Shown here piece by piece: positions 49,301-57,792 of a stretch of DNA of 64,000 nt. This DNA is from Zarea fungicola (Eukaryota; Ascomycota; Sordariomycetes; Hypocreales; Cordycipitaceae). A program made the position numbers and the translations under genes. The DNA lies in NCBI GenBank assembly GCA_900169235.1, contig FWCC01000117.1, positions 1 through 64,000 of the forward strand, written 5' to 3'. Positions within the stretch are counted from its first letter, which is position 1, and the number at the start of each line of letters is the position of its first letter. The notes below the pieces were generated by a model. That model saw nothing but the letters and a program-made list of their open reading frames with translations. It was not told where the DNA came from and made no database searches.

Positions 49301-50698
49301 GTGAACCATGCCCACGACCAACCACATGTCGTTGCGAGTGTTGGGTATCATGTTGATGCCAATCCATTGCGAAGTAAGCGTCAGGACAAGCTGTCTTGTC
49401 ACCTCGATTTCGGTGTCGATGATGTCCTCGGGATATAGCAAACGATTGCTTGCAAAAGCTATCGAGTGTAGTGCCACGGTGTCGTCGACCAAATCATCAA
49501 CAAAGCATAACTTGAAATTGGAAAACGGGTAGCGAGCAAAAGTATATGTGAGAAAATCGGCGGCCATGGTCAGCGCAGCAGAGGTGTGCCTGACCCATTC
49601 TCCACGGCCGGGCAAGCAGTAGGCGTGGATTTTTAAGGCGCTCATGCCGAGCTTAAGCTCGTCTTCTTCTGTTCGGAATTCAGACGACAGGTCAATGTGT
49701 TCAAAAGGCCCAATTGCAAACCCGAGTTTCTGAACAGACACCTTCTTCTCTGGTTCGAAGGTCATGATCTTCTTTGAGTCGTCATCCGGGTCTATATTCT
49801 CTTCCATGAGAAATCCGGAGCATACGACGGACATTTCGCGCAGCTTGTCTTCTTCGGCAAGCTTGAACGCACGATCGAGGGATCCTGCATCCTTCTTAGT
49901 TGCTAGCGCCTGCTGCAGGGCATCACCAAGAGTTCTTGGGTGCTTAATGGAGATCCTCCAATCGCAGCGCGATCCGTGGTCATCAACGCATGGGAATATA
50001 CAGCTCGCAGTGCCCGGTTGGATAGAATGGCGGGTGTACATGTGCGTAAACCGGTTGTCAAGCGAGTCCACACCCACAAAGTGAAGACCATCGCGAGGAT
50101 TTCTGGTTACAAACGGCACCGTGATCTTGTACTGTTTGTGCGACTTGTCCAACGCATCGAGATTCGAGGTTGACTTCCTAACGATCAACCTCGGGCGATC
50201 ACGATCGTCCCTGCGGCGAAGTTTTATTTTCAGTGACCCATAAGTCGGCGTACAGCCCTCGAATTCTCTATTCTCGGCGGGGACGTCGGCTCTGCGGCTG
50301 TGGAAGACACTGCGCGTGCGGATGCGGCGCAGATCATAGTGCTCTGCTCGCCAGTTCCAGCCGTCCGGCTGCGCGAGCTTCTTGTAGGGGTCGTCGTATA
50401 CAGCCGCCGCTTTCCGCTTTGGCCCTTCAATCGCTTCTCCGTTAATCTCCCGCATCTCGGCAATGGTGATGCGCGTTGTGTCAATCTCGCATTGCGCCGC
50501 ATCGAGGAGAACCTGTTCCACCTTGTCGGTAAACGTGACAAGAAAGACGTCGGTGGAGCCGTGGATGCATTTGTCGCGAAAGTTGACCTCCAGATTGACT
50601 TCTTGCTTCAGAACGAAATACTCCATCACGGGAAGTTCGTCGATAGGCGGCAAGTCGTCACGTCCGTTTTGCAGTGGCCATTGGCCTGACGAATCCAT
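46304..50698 (-). CDS. TAF2: TFIID subunit 2 (Taf2)
   Basis: A single uninterrupted exon of 1464 residues. The N-terminal 600 residues have the M1-aminopeptidase-like fold of Taf2: VLKQEVNLEVNFRDKCIHGS, CIFPCVDDHGSRCDWRISI, YPFSNFKLCFVDD and the exopeptidase-like QWIGINMIP. The zinc site is degenerate: where active M1 enzymes have HExxH this protein has VGMVHYMTDLFMKR, as in other Taf2 proteins, so no peptidase activity is expected. A HEAT-like helical region follows (LIDLGAMMDPTFFGFMMYAF). The last 250 residues are a basic, proline-rich disordered tail (PKRPRPEKEEYASPAPKRPK). Taf2 contacts the initiator in core promoters and joins TFIID through Taf8. The lack of introns in 4.4 kb is notable beside its intron-bearing neighbours. 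Confidence 0.93.
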   Translation of the reverse strand: MDSSGQWPLQNGRDDLPPIDELPVMEYFVLKQEVNLEVNFRDKCIHGSTDVFLVTFTDKVEQVLLDAAQCEIDTTRITIAEMREINGEAIEGPKRKAAAVYDDPYKKLAQPDGWNWRAEHYDLRRIRTRSVFHSRRADVPAENREFEGCTPTYGSLKIKLRRRDDRDRPRLIVRKSTSNLDALDKSHKQYKITVPFVTRNPRDGLHFVGVDSLDNRFTHMYTRHSIQPGTASCIFPCVDDHGSRCDWRISIKHPRTLGDALQQALATKKDAGSLDRAFKLAEEDKLREMSVVCSGFLMEENIDPDDDSKKIMTFEPEKKVSVQKLGFAIGPFEHIDLSSEFRTEEDELKLGMSALKIHAYCLPGRGEWVRHTSAALTMAADFLTYTFARYPFSNFKLCFVDDLVDDTVALHSIAFASNRLLYPEDIIDTEIEVTRQLVLTLTSQWIGINMIPNTRNDMWLVVGMVHYMTDLFMKRICGNNEYRFRMKTMSDKLVELDVGRPAIFELGAFLHLDVAEMELMTIKAPLVFFILDKRMNKASGGHGLTRVLQKLLTRAQIEGSDKSTILDTEKFKTICEKGSRYRLETFWNQWVYGSGCPRFDVKARFNKKRLCVELTLNQVQYHKAKKPQLDKDDFLREIKERRADVSHGETQPLFTGPMTVRIHEADGTPYEHILEIREDATRATKFEIPYNTKYKRLKRTRRMKEKHSTGASMEATENNDDALLYCLGDVLQGPDDQRDWELIDWDPETERKMDQESYEWIRLDADFEWASDMTRTLEPYMYVSQLQQDRDVVAQQDAMLYLAQGPLHPIASGFLVRTLVDRRYFHGIRTMAAAALTRQSNIKDIPLLGMRQLMRAFREMYCYEGTNQPRPNDFSDKKQYNVRCAIIKALADVRDHTYKCPLEARRFILDQLRLNNNEDNPYSDHFYIAFLVESLATSLIPSQQDDWLTRQNKVPNEEETAFLDEALEQIERVLRRDEWTNSYQNTWTLAGLRAKQRLMKAEVIPKNLTDFAQYLLDGTRDLIRITCFESLIDLGAMMDPTFFGFMMYAFMTDRSPYVRSKLIAAVARGLAAIAFGEHAKVAKVEPAADEGDGLLLVQDSAQEIEARKEMFARKENLDSALKALKKEMEETYAADERHYSTAMRRALDHPDLGRMEVENLLDLASMMFEEAQNWVITLNLPKRWKAERPVQQLANRLVVNFKSYYRIQPKLPLSTVASVLPPQPPQPMPPEVKRPPAIVRTPSIKISTKPPPIAGMPRQSAKPTITLDTIVTQVPPHTNGSSASTPGTVPKRPRPEKEEYASPAPKRPKTDKPAEVKGQWKKRRMVTLKTSNPSRLAVILGKPLLKAQSSIVRTALPGAGRPASPSGDTPLKIRKPLPSGDGLRRPLPKGDAGPALHYTPAPKPKISVNTSSTPGPRPTPKPTPKPVPTPLLSASSARSPVPETPSSAAPRPKIKIIRKPQPPA

Positions 50699-51802
50699 CG
50701 CCAGCTTTCAGCGACAGCACCTCAGTGCCGTGGTATGCGGGATGGAAATTCGTGTATAAATGTTGACTCTTCGGTAACGTGGTGTTTTTTTCTTCTTCAC
50801 AAAGTTAATGCGACCGCAGAGTTGGCAGCGCCACCTCGATTCAAATGGCGGCAGCAGCGTCTTCTCGTGGTGGTTGGCGCATGTGAAGAGTTTAGGTGGG
50901 CATCGCCGGCCGGCGTTCAGGGGCGCTCGCAGTTCACCTCTGTGTAGAGAATGCGCTCTCGATCCGTTTCCGAGAGTCTTGCGCCGCACGAATAGCAAAA
51001 GAAAAAAATGCCTCCACGTTTGCTGTGCAGTTGGGCGCGATGGCGAGTCCTGCGTGGTGATGGAGTAAATAGGCAGGCTGTCGCCAGCCGCGTTTCGCAT
51101 CGAGAGCTAACGCACGGACCACTTGCGCTCTGCCAGATTCACAAGGTGTCAAACCAGTATGTAGTATTTTAATGATCGGTTACCATTAACCTCGTCGGTA
51201 TTGTGTTTTTCAAACTAGGATACTCTGTTAATTTTTCTGTTTTCTTGATTTAATTTTAACTCTTAGGTTGTATGACAATGCTTCTTCGTCTCAGTTAACT
51301 TGTTTATGTAAAGCCACCCAGAGTGTAGCAATGATTCACTAAAATCCTCTTCAACAAGGCAACGCCACCGCAACTCTTCACCAGTATTCTATACTTCAAA
51401 TGTCTGTTTACCGCTGCATGAGTTATTACTGAACTCTCCACTATTACTATTTTTTCAACGCAGTTTTTCTATTCTTTGCTTCAGGCATTTATTTTAAAGG
51501 CTCACGGGAGGAGAGACCTGTTGACCTGACCCGTGCAATAACAAGATATAATTTTACAATACAGTATAACAGCCCTCGCCCATATCTCGGTGGCTGGACC
51601 AAGACGGAGAAGAAAAGATTCCGATGCGCCACGATACCCTTCCAATCCTTGTACTGAAAGTATGTACAACCGCAAACGCCTGCAAAAAAGACAAGAAGAA
51701 GAAAGAGATCCGCCCCCGGCCCCGCATTATGGTATGAAATCAAGCGACGCCACTGAAGTAAGAAACGACTCAAGCAAGTAGAGTCAAAGAAGCTGCTGCA
51801 AG
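50699..51802. other. TAF2 promoter and SAS4 3' flank
   Basis: 1.1 kb without a recognisable gene. The interval 51150-51500 is strongly AT-rich. Short frames on either strand have no domains. Confidence 0.4.
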
Positions 51803-53525
51803 TTATGTTTTTCCTCGTTTGTCTCGACGTCTCTTTCTGGCTCTAGACTTTAGCAACTCATCATTGCGATAATCTTCTGGCAGATCAAAGTCGTTTTCTT
51901 GGATGTCAGGTATTGGGTGTCCCCATGCCAAGACATTTCTTCCAGCTCGACGATGTCGATTGAGAGCTCCATCTCGTTCATACTTTTTGCTAAAAAAGGA
52001 CTTGAACTCTCTTGGTGTCTCGGACTGCCTTGGTGTTGTTGATGTAGAATCGGATCGAGGACGCTTCGAGGCTACAATCCTGGAGCGAGCCATGGCCTCT
52101 TGCCGTAGCTGCTTTGCTGGCGATGAAGAAGATGCTTCGCTGCTATTATCCTGGGAGGCCATTAAAGCATCCTCACCATCTTCCTCACCGCCATCGCCAT
52201 TGTCACTTCTGCTTTGGTTGGTAGGTGTGGTATTGTCAGCGTCTACCATGTCTTCATCCTCTGCCTCGTCGCCCGCTTCCGTCTCATTGGCTTCCTCCTG
52301 GGCTTGTTCGGCAATTGCGCGCTCTCTTTCTAGTTTTCGACGCTTTTCTTCCAAACTCCAGTTCTTAAATTTATCGAGAATGGCCTGGCACCCTTTAATG
52401 AAGTGGACACGTGCAGGCTCAAACATTTTCTTCTTGGTCTCCGTGATTCCACTTACACCCATAACTCGAAGCCAATCATGGCCCTGCAGACCCTCTAGAA
52501 GTCGGATTATCTGGTCTTTTTCATGCTGGGCACGTCCCTTCTCTGTATTTCGTATTGATCTCTCGAGTCTCTCCGCTCGGCGGTGTATTGGTTCAAAGGT
52601 GCTGTCGGGTAGTGGATCCTCCAGCACTCTGTTTCTGTACTGTGCTTCCAAAAAACCAAAGTCTATTTGTTGTGCGTCAAGAACATCGGTGTATAATGCA
52701 TCGCCGTAGCCTCGAACTGGAAACACTTCGGGCTCATGGGTTTGCTGTGACGGTCTGGCTTGGGGAGCGCGTCGAAAGTTTGAGTCGATGACGATTATTG
52801 GGGTGTCCATGTTAAGCAAATCTGTTGCAGAGGGAAGGCGAGAAAAAATGGCGTCAGTCCCAATGACAAAAAAAACTCTTAAAGTCGCGTCGAATTAGAT
52901 GGTACTTACATTGTTCTTTTGGTTCATTCCCAATGACCTCGTCATAATCTGGAAAATACGCCGAGAGATCGCTCTTAAAACGGGTTGCTTCCTGGGAACG
53001 AAGCTTGCGGCCAGGCTCGCGGCCAGGATCGCGACTGGGTTCCTTTGTGAAGGCCATGTCGGGCTGGAGCCTATCAAGCTCGTGTTTGATGCCATTGATA
53101 ACCTTTGCCTGGTGTTTTGTGACGTTGGGGTCTGCCTCGGACGGCGGCAGACCCGGTTTGGTACTGTTCGCAGAGGAAGCCGCTACCGCTGCAGGTCGAG
53201 TGGTTGCTGGTGTTTGCGGTGCTGTTTGTTGTGGCGGCGGGACGAGAGGATGCACCTTCTGGGACGCCGGGCGCGAGAAAATTTCGACGGCAATCCTGGT
53301 TTTTTTCGTGTTGGCCGTGGCAAAGTCGCGGTCGGTTGCATCAAGGCCCCTTTTCGTGCGACGTCCCTGCGTTTGTTGTTGCTGCTGCTGGTGTTGTTGC
53401 TGCGGCGGCGGCAGCGGGTGGAAGAGGGCCGCCGGTGTCGCGCGTGCCATGGGTGCGTGCCTGTTGATAATGTGCGGAGGGGGGAAGCCTTCAGGTCGTC
53501 GGGTCGAGCGGGTGACGGAAGCCAT
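51803..53525 (-). CDS. SAS4: SAS4-domain protein (SAS histone acetyltransferase complex)
   Basis: Two exons on the minus strand, 53525-52910 and 52821-51803 (88-nt intron, GTAAGT donor), give 544 residues. The start at 53525 (MASVTRSTRRPEGF) is preferred to the upstream in-frame Met at 53606. The N-terminal half is disordered with a His/Gln run from a CAG/CAA microsatellite (HQQQQQQ). The C-terminal half holds the SAS4 signature: YTDVLDAQQIDFGFLEAQYR, RRAERLERSIRNTEKGRAQH, RLLEGLQGHDWLRVMGVSGI and HFIKGCQAILDKF, followed by an acidic linker and a basic end. In yeast, Sas4 joins Sas2 and Sas5 to acetylate H4 Lys16 and oppose silencing; that role here is by homology. Confidence 0.82.
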
Positions 53526-54205
53526 TGACAAAAATGCAGCGGCCTGGCATTGTCCAAGGCGAATCTCGTTCTGGCGCTCCCGCGATGGATGGCGGATGGA
53601 CTGCACTCAGCCAAAAGTCGGGTTTCTCGTCAAAAAGGCAGCTTGCTCACGGCGTAAAACCGTGAAGGGAGCGAGTGGGTTGTGCGGAGTCTGCCAAACA
53701 GAGGGACCTGTACTGGTGTCTTCACCCTGTTTATAGTGTTTATAGGGGGTACCGTAGCACTGTTCACATTTTACAGTGGATGGGGTTTGGGGAGCTTACA
53801 GGGGATGAGCGCCTAAATGGACCAGCATTGTTTAAATTGCACGCGACACAAGGAAAAACATTACAAATGGCCATAATGCTTCCCGTACCCTGTACAGCTT
53901 TTTTTTTTCGATGTTATTTATTCATCATCATTCAGATAAAGTGAGCATGGGAGAGCTTTGGGTGTTTTGTACTCAGTTAAAGGGGTACTTTATTAAATAA
54001 GTTAAAAAGGGGCCCGTGGGAACCTTTTCACAAGCAGTCTCCTGTATTGATGCAGTTATCGCCATTGAGGACGTCATTTTGTGCTGAGCACGACACCTCG
54101 CCAAATAGAGCACCAACGCACGTTTCACATACGTTGTCCGAATCGAACCAGAAAAATAAAAGCGCCTGTCTTTTATATCAATTATGCACATCATTAATTA
54201 TCAGA
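53526..54205. other. SAS4 promoter and 3' flank of the IQ-motif gene
   Basis: No gene was recognised. A T-run lies near 53902-53910. Confidence 0.35.
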
Positions 54206-55735
54206 CTATACACTAAGGTCCTGAAACTTCTTCTCTACTGGCTTGTCTGTACTTGCTCCCTTATCCTTCGTCCGGAATATCTTGTCCACAACATCCTTGC
54301 TCTTCTTCGTCGTCTTCACATACGTCTCCAGCCCAACCAGCACAGCATACGACTTGGACACGCTCATATGACTCAGGTCCACCCCCTCGGCCTTGAGACT
54401 CTTGAGAAATGCGCGAAAGTTGGAAGAAGGGGGACGATAGTGTCCGCTCAGCGGGGAGAGCGACTGTAGCCTCCCATTCTTCACTCTGATGCAGCCTGCG
54501 GCCGAGATGCGTCCGCCCTGGAGAAACGACGAGTGCTGAAAGGCACCAGAGTCCTTGATACCGACATAGAGCCGAAATGATGTATCGGCCACGAAAATCC
54601 ATGTATTCTTGCGCACGGTTTTCCGCAGAAGCTTGTTGAATACCGTAGAGGCCGTGAGATGGCGAACCCTTTTCATGCCGGGGGTATTGTCAAATTCTGG
54701 CGTGGCATATTTGGCGGCACGCTCAGCCTCACGCTTAGATTCGGCTGATGAATCGGAATCATTGTCGTCCCCATCGGTCAAAGTATTGCTGGCTGCATTG
54801 AATGCAGGCGTTTCATCGTCCGCGGGGACAATGCCGTGAATGCTGTCCTTGAACTGCTCCGTCGTGTCGATTTTGACACCGTTCTTTGCCCAGCAGAGTC
54901 GCCCGTCTGCATCTACCTTGACTAGATAGAATTGTCTCTCCTCGCGGGAGAGATAGCGAACCTGTTCTCGCTCGAGCTGGTCGCGCGGGCAAGCCTCGAG
55001 CTCAATGTTGCGACCGGCGCCATGATCGAGCCAGTAAAAGAAGTTTTCCTGCACATTCGACCTCTTCCACTCCTCGTGGTATACTTGTAGATTGCTTCCA
55101 TAGCGGTGCTTCAAGTCAACCATTTCCAAAAAATACTGCAAGCCCATGGTGCGGGCTTCTGTGCGGCGCTTTGCATTCTCGGCCACGCGGTTGGCCTTAC
55201 GGACGGACTCGTCCGTACCACTCTCTGGTTCGGATTCTGAGTCGCAGTCGCTGTCATCGCGGCCAGCACGACGGGCCGCCATACCGGCCTTTCTCCAGTT
55301 CTGGCGCGCACTACTCGACAACGGCCGGGCATCAGCATCGCCAGCATCGTCGGCCTCGCCAGTTGCTGATGGCGAGAGTGGGAGGGGGCGTGGACGGTGT
55401 GCCTCGCGGAACTGAGCATCCCGAACAGCAGTGACCCAGCGCGTGGTCGGGTTGAGGCTGAAGCCATCCATTTCTCTCCTCGCACGGTATCCTCGAAACG
55501 TTTTTTGAATCATCCTCGCCGCGGCATCTTGACCCTGTGCCTCGGACATTTCAATGCCGACGGCAGCCATCTGCTGCTGCTGTCTGAGCTTTCTGCGATT
55601 TGACCCTTCCTTCTCAGCCTGAACCTGGGCAATCTCGTCAAATCTCTGTTTGGATGGAGGTACGAGCGTAGCCAGGTATGCAGCATGTGTAGAATGAGCT
55701 GAATATGTGGGAAGAACAGACTCGGAGGCCGCCAT
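54206..55735 (-). CDS. IQ calmodulin-binding motif protein
   Basis: Single exon, 509 residues from the ATG at 55735 (MAASESVLPTYSAH). The frame continues upstream to 55879 but that part overlaps a tRNA-like element. An IQ motif lies at residues 73-90 (AARMIQKTFRGYRARREM), the usual calmodulin or light-chain site. A long middle part is Asp/Glu/Ser-rich (DSDCDSESEPESGTDESVRK). A conserved globular region follows: NLQVYHEEWKRSNVQENFFY and WLDHGAGRNIELEACPRDQL, then a C-terminal domain with NTWIFVADTSFRLYVGIKDS and HYRPPSSNFRAFLKSLKAEG. I recognise this as a fungal IQ-domain protein of unknown role. Calcium/calmodulin signalling is inferred from the motif only. Confidence 0.72.
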   Translation of the reverse strand: MAASESVLPTYSAHSTHAAYLATLVPPSKQRFDEIAQVQAEKEGSNRRKLRQQQQMAAVGIEMSEAQGQDAAARMIQKTFRGYRARREMDGFSLNPTTRWVTAVRDAQFREAHRPRPLPLSPSATGEADDAGDADARPLSSSARQNWRKAGMAARRAGRDDSDCDSESEPESGTDESVRKANRVAENAKRRTEARTMGLQYFLEMVDLKHRYGSNLQVYHEEWKRSNVQENFFYWLDHGAGRNIELEACPRDQLEREQVRYLSREERQFYLVKVDADGRLCWAKNGVKIDTTEQFKDSIHGIVPADDETPAFNAASNTLTDGDDNDSDSSAESKREAERAAKYATPEFDNTPGMKRVRHLTASTVFNKLLRKTVRKNTWIFVADTSFRLYVGIKDSGAFQHSSFLQGGRISAAGCIRVKNGRLQSLSPLSGHYRPPSSNFRAFLKSLKAEGVDLSHMSVSKSYAVLVGLETYVKTTKKSKDVVDKIFRTKDKGASTDKPVEKKFQDLSV

Positions 55736-56905
55736 GATGCACTTATACTTTAAGTCAGCCCGGCCCTCTGATGGCGGGGCCGTGGCTCCGGCTGGGAACG
55801 GTGGATAGGCGCAGGCCCGACTCGAACAGGGACCAATTAGCTGTATCGCCGGGGGTAACAACCGTACAAGCCTACCCAATTAAGCCAACGGCGACGCCGT
55901 GGCTAATCTCAGCTCAAGCCAAAACAGCACAAGTCAGACCAAATTGGGGGAGACGGGAAACGTCAATGAGCTGCCTGCCAAGAGATCTGCCGTTGTGGCC
56001 GCCGAAAGAGGTAGTCGAAGAAGGGTCTGGGGATAGGGCTGACTTGCAATAATTATACTCGACGGATGTAACATGTATAATTCATAAGTTGTTGTTTGCA
56101 TGTACATCGAGAAGCAAGAGGGTATGTGTAAGTTTTTGTACAGCAGGAGGAGGTACCGTTGGCCCGCTGGGCCGCAGCTGTGCAACGCCTCTTTCCAGCG
56201 GCCATTGTCGAGTGCCACCATCAAAGCACACGGGATCAGTGACCAGTGATGATGAATGCGAGCACTCTTTTGTGGACCAGAAAAGAAGCTTGTTTGAGAA
56301 TCTTAAAAAATTGGCCCAAGGAGTCGCGTTTAGAGCCGGATTTGGCGTGGTGTAAGAGCTGCGCACCAAGGCGCAGGGCTTGAGAACGCCCAAACCTGGC
56401 TCGTAGATTGCAGTGGAACTTTAAAAAAAAAGAGGAACAAAGAAAACAAAGATGATAGAAAAAAAAAAGAAAACAGATAATTCACAGATTTTTTTTTCTT
56501 TCTTCATCATCGTATTAACATCAAAATTGAAAGTGTATTGCACCTTAATGGACACATACTGTTAAAATTGCACAGCATTTCCAAGACCAGTCGCAAATCC
56601 CGGTTTGGTACCTAGTCTGGGTGCTCGTGGCTCAGCGTGCCGCGCCACTGCCCAGTCATTTGTCCAGGGAGAGTGATTGTTCAAAGCCTCCTTTTACACG
56701 CGCCATGCTGCGGGATTAATTTGTCGTGCCAATCACCAGCAAGGCTGAGTTCTTGGATGATCCATAACGTTGTGTGATGGAGAAATTAGTATTGAAAGGG
56801 GGAGGCTGTTCATGCAGCCAAGCAAGTATAGGCGAAGGAAAGAAGATGAAGGGAAAACAAGAACTCGGCAGCCCAAAGGTGTGATGGTACTGCAAAATGA
56901 TGTCG
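55736..56905. other. Spacer with tRNA-like element, otherwise no gene
   Basis: Apart from the tRNA-like element (listed separately), A-rich tracts occur at 56420-56475. No coding region was recognised. Confidence 0.35.
55816..55895 (-). other. tRNA-like element with Pol III box sequences
   Basis: On the minus strand TGGCTTAATTGG (55887-55876) resembles an A box with D-loop GG, and TGTTCGAGTC (55828-55819) resembles a B box/T-loop, about 50 bases apart. A T-stem forms with one mismatch (CCCTG/CGGGC). I could not fold a complete acceptor stem, D arm and anticodon arm with normal spacing, so this is a tRNA relic, a SINE-type Pol III element or chance. Confidence 0.3.
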
Positions 56906-57792
56906 CTAAGAAAACAAAAAGTCCTTCAGGACTGGAGAACCCGAGAATTCTGGGTTAAGAATTATACAGCTAAAATTGTTTGTAGTGTCAGCTCAATTGT
57001 GCTCTTAGTCCTTCCACGTCGGCTGCCCTCAAGAACAGAAACATTGGAGTGCCCCTTACTTGAGAAAATATTGGAGACCTGCTCGTCGCTTTTCTAAAAA
57101 CTTGGGTCGAAACTTTGATATGACGCTCTTTGGTGGTAGGCTGGGAACAGCAGCGTCAAAGTTCGGAAACGACTTCATCAGCCGATGGCGCAGAGTGTCA
57201 AATTCGGAATACCGTTTTCGAATATTCATCGAGCTCCCCTATAAAGACCCAAGTGTCAATATTACAAAAAATCATGTATATATGCAAGGGGTCTATTCTT
57301 GGGAGCCTGTCCACCTACATGAAGTGTCTCAACACGCACATTCCAGACAACAAAGGCACCGATGCTTGTTGCCCCGCCATTGACCACTGTGTAATCAACA
57401 ATCTCGACGCTCTTGGCCCAGCAGGCATTGTTGCGGTCCTCCTCATCCTCGTCCGCCTCGTTGTCGAGCAAGGTGATGGCACCCATGGCCCGTCCTGAGT
57501 CGGACGACTGCGTAGATGCCGTGCGACGGTGCAAATGCATGTTTTGCCAATACGGCGGCGCTGTGATGGACTTGGTTGATTGCAATGACGACTCCATTCC
57601 GTCCGCCCTTTCGCCTTCCTGCTCGTCTCGGGCACTGTGTTTTTGTCGCCCTTTGGTCGACAGCGAGCTTGGTAGTGGGACGCTGTGGCCGTTGGGCGCG
57701 GCATGTGTCTCGGCCTCGCTCGTGTTTGGGGCTTGGGTTGCTGTGGCTCCTGCATCCCCCACCGCGCAACGTTGATTCAACATCGCCTCCAT
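56906..57792 (-). CDS. YPT35: PX-domain protein, Ypt35-like
   Basis: Three exons on the minus strand, 57792-57319, 57238-57060 and 56969-56906, give 238 residues. The N-terminal 100 residues are low-complexity (Ser/Thr/Gln/Ala). The PX domain starts near residue 115 (ACWAKSVEIVDYTVVNGG, AFVVWNVRVETL). It continues in exon 2 with SMNIRKRYSEFDTLRHRL, which carries the phosphoinositide-binding RYSEF, then PSLPPKSVISKFRPKFLEKR. It ends in exon 3 with CIILNPEFSGSPVLKDFLF. The length and the ending right after the PX fold match Ypt35, which in yeast sits on endosomes/vacuoles and recruits Vps13. The two 3' introns hide the PX domain from single-frame reading. Confidence 0.82.

Noticed and set aside
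55736..55879. N-terminal extension of the IQ-motif protein
   Set aside because: The extra 48 residues lack conserved character and overlap the tRNA-like element; the Met at 55735 is a better start.
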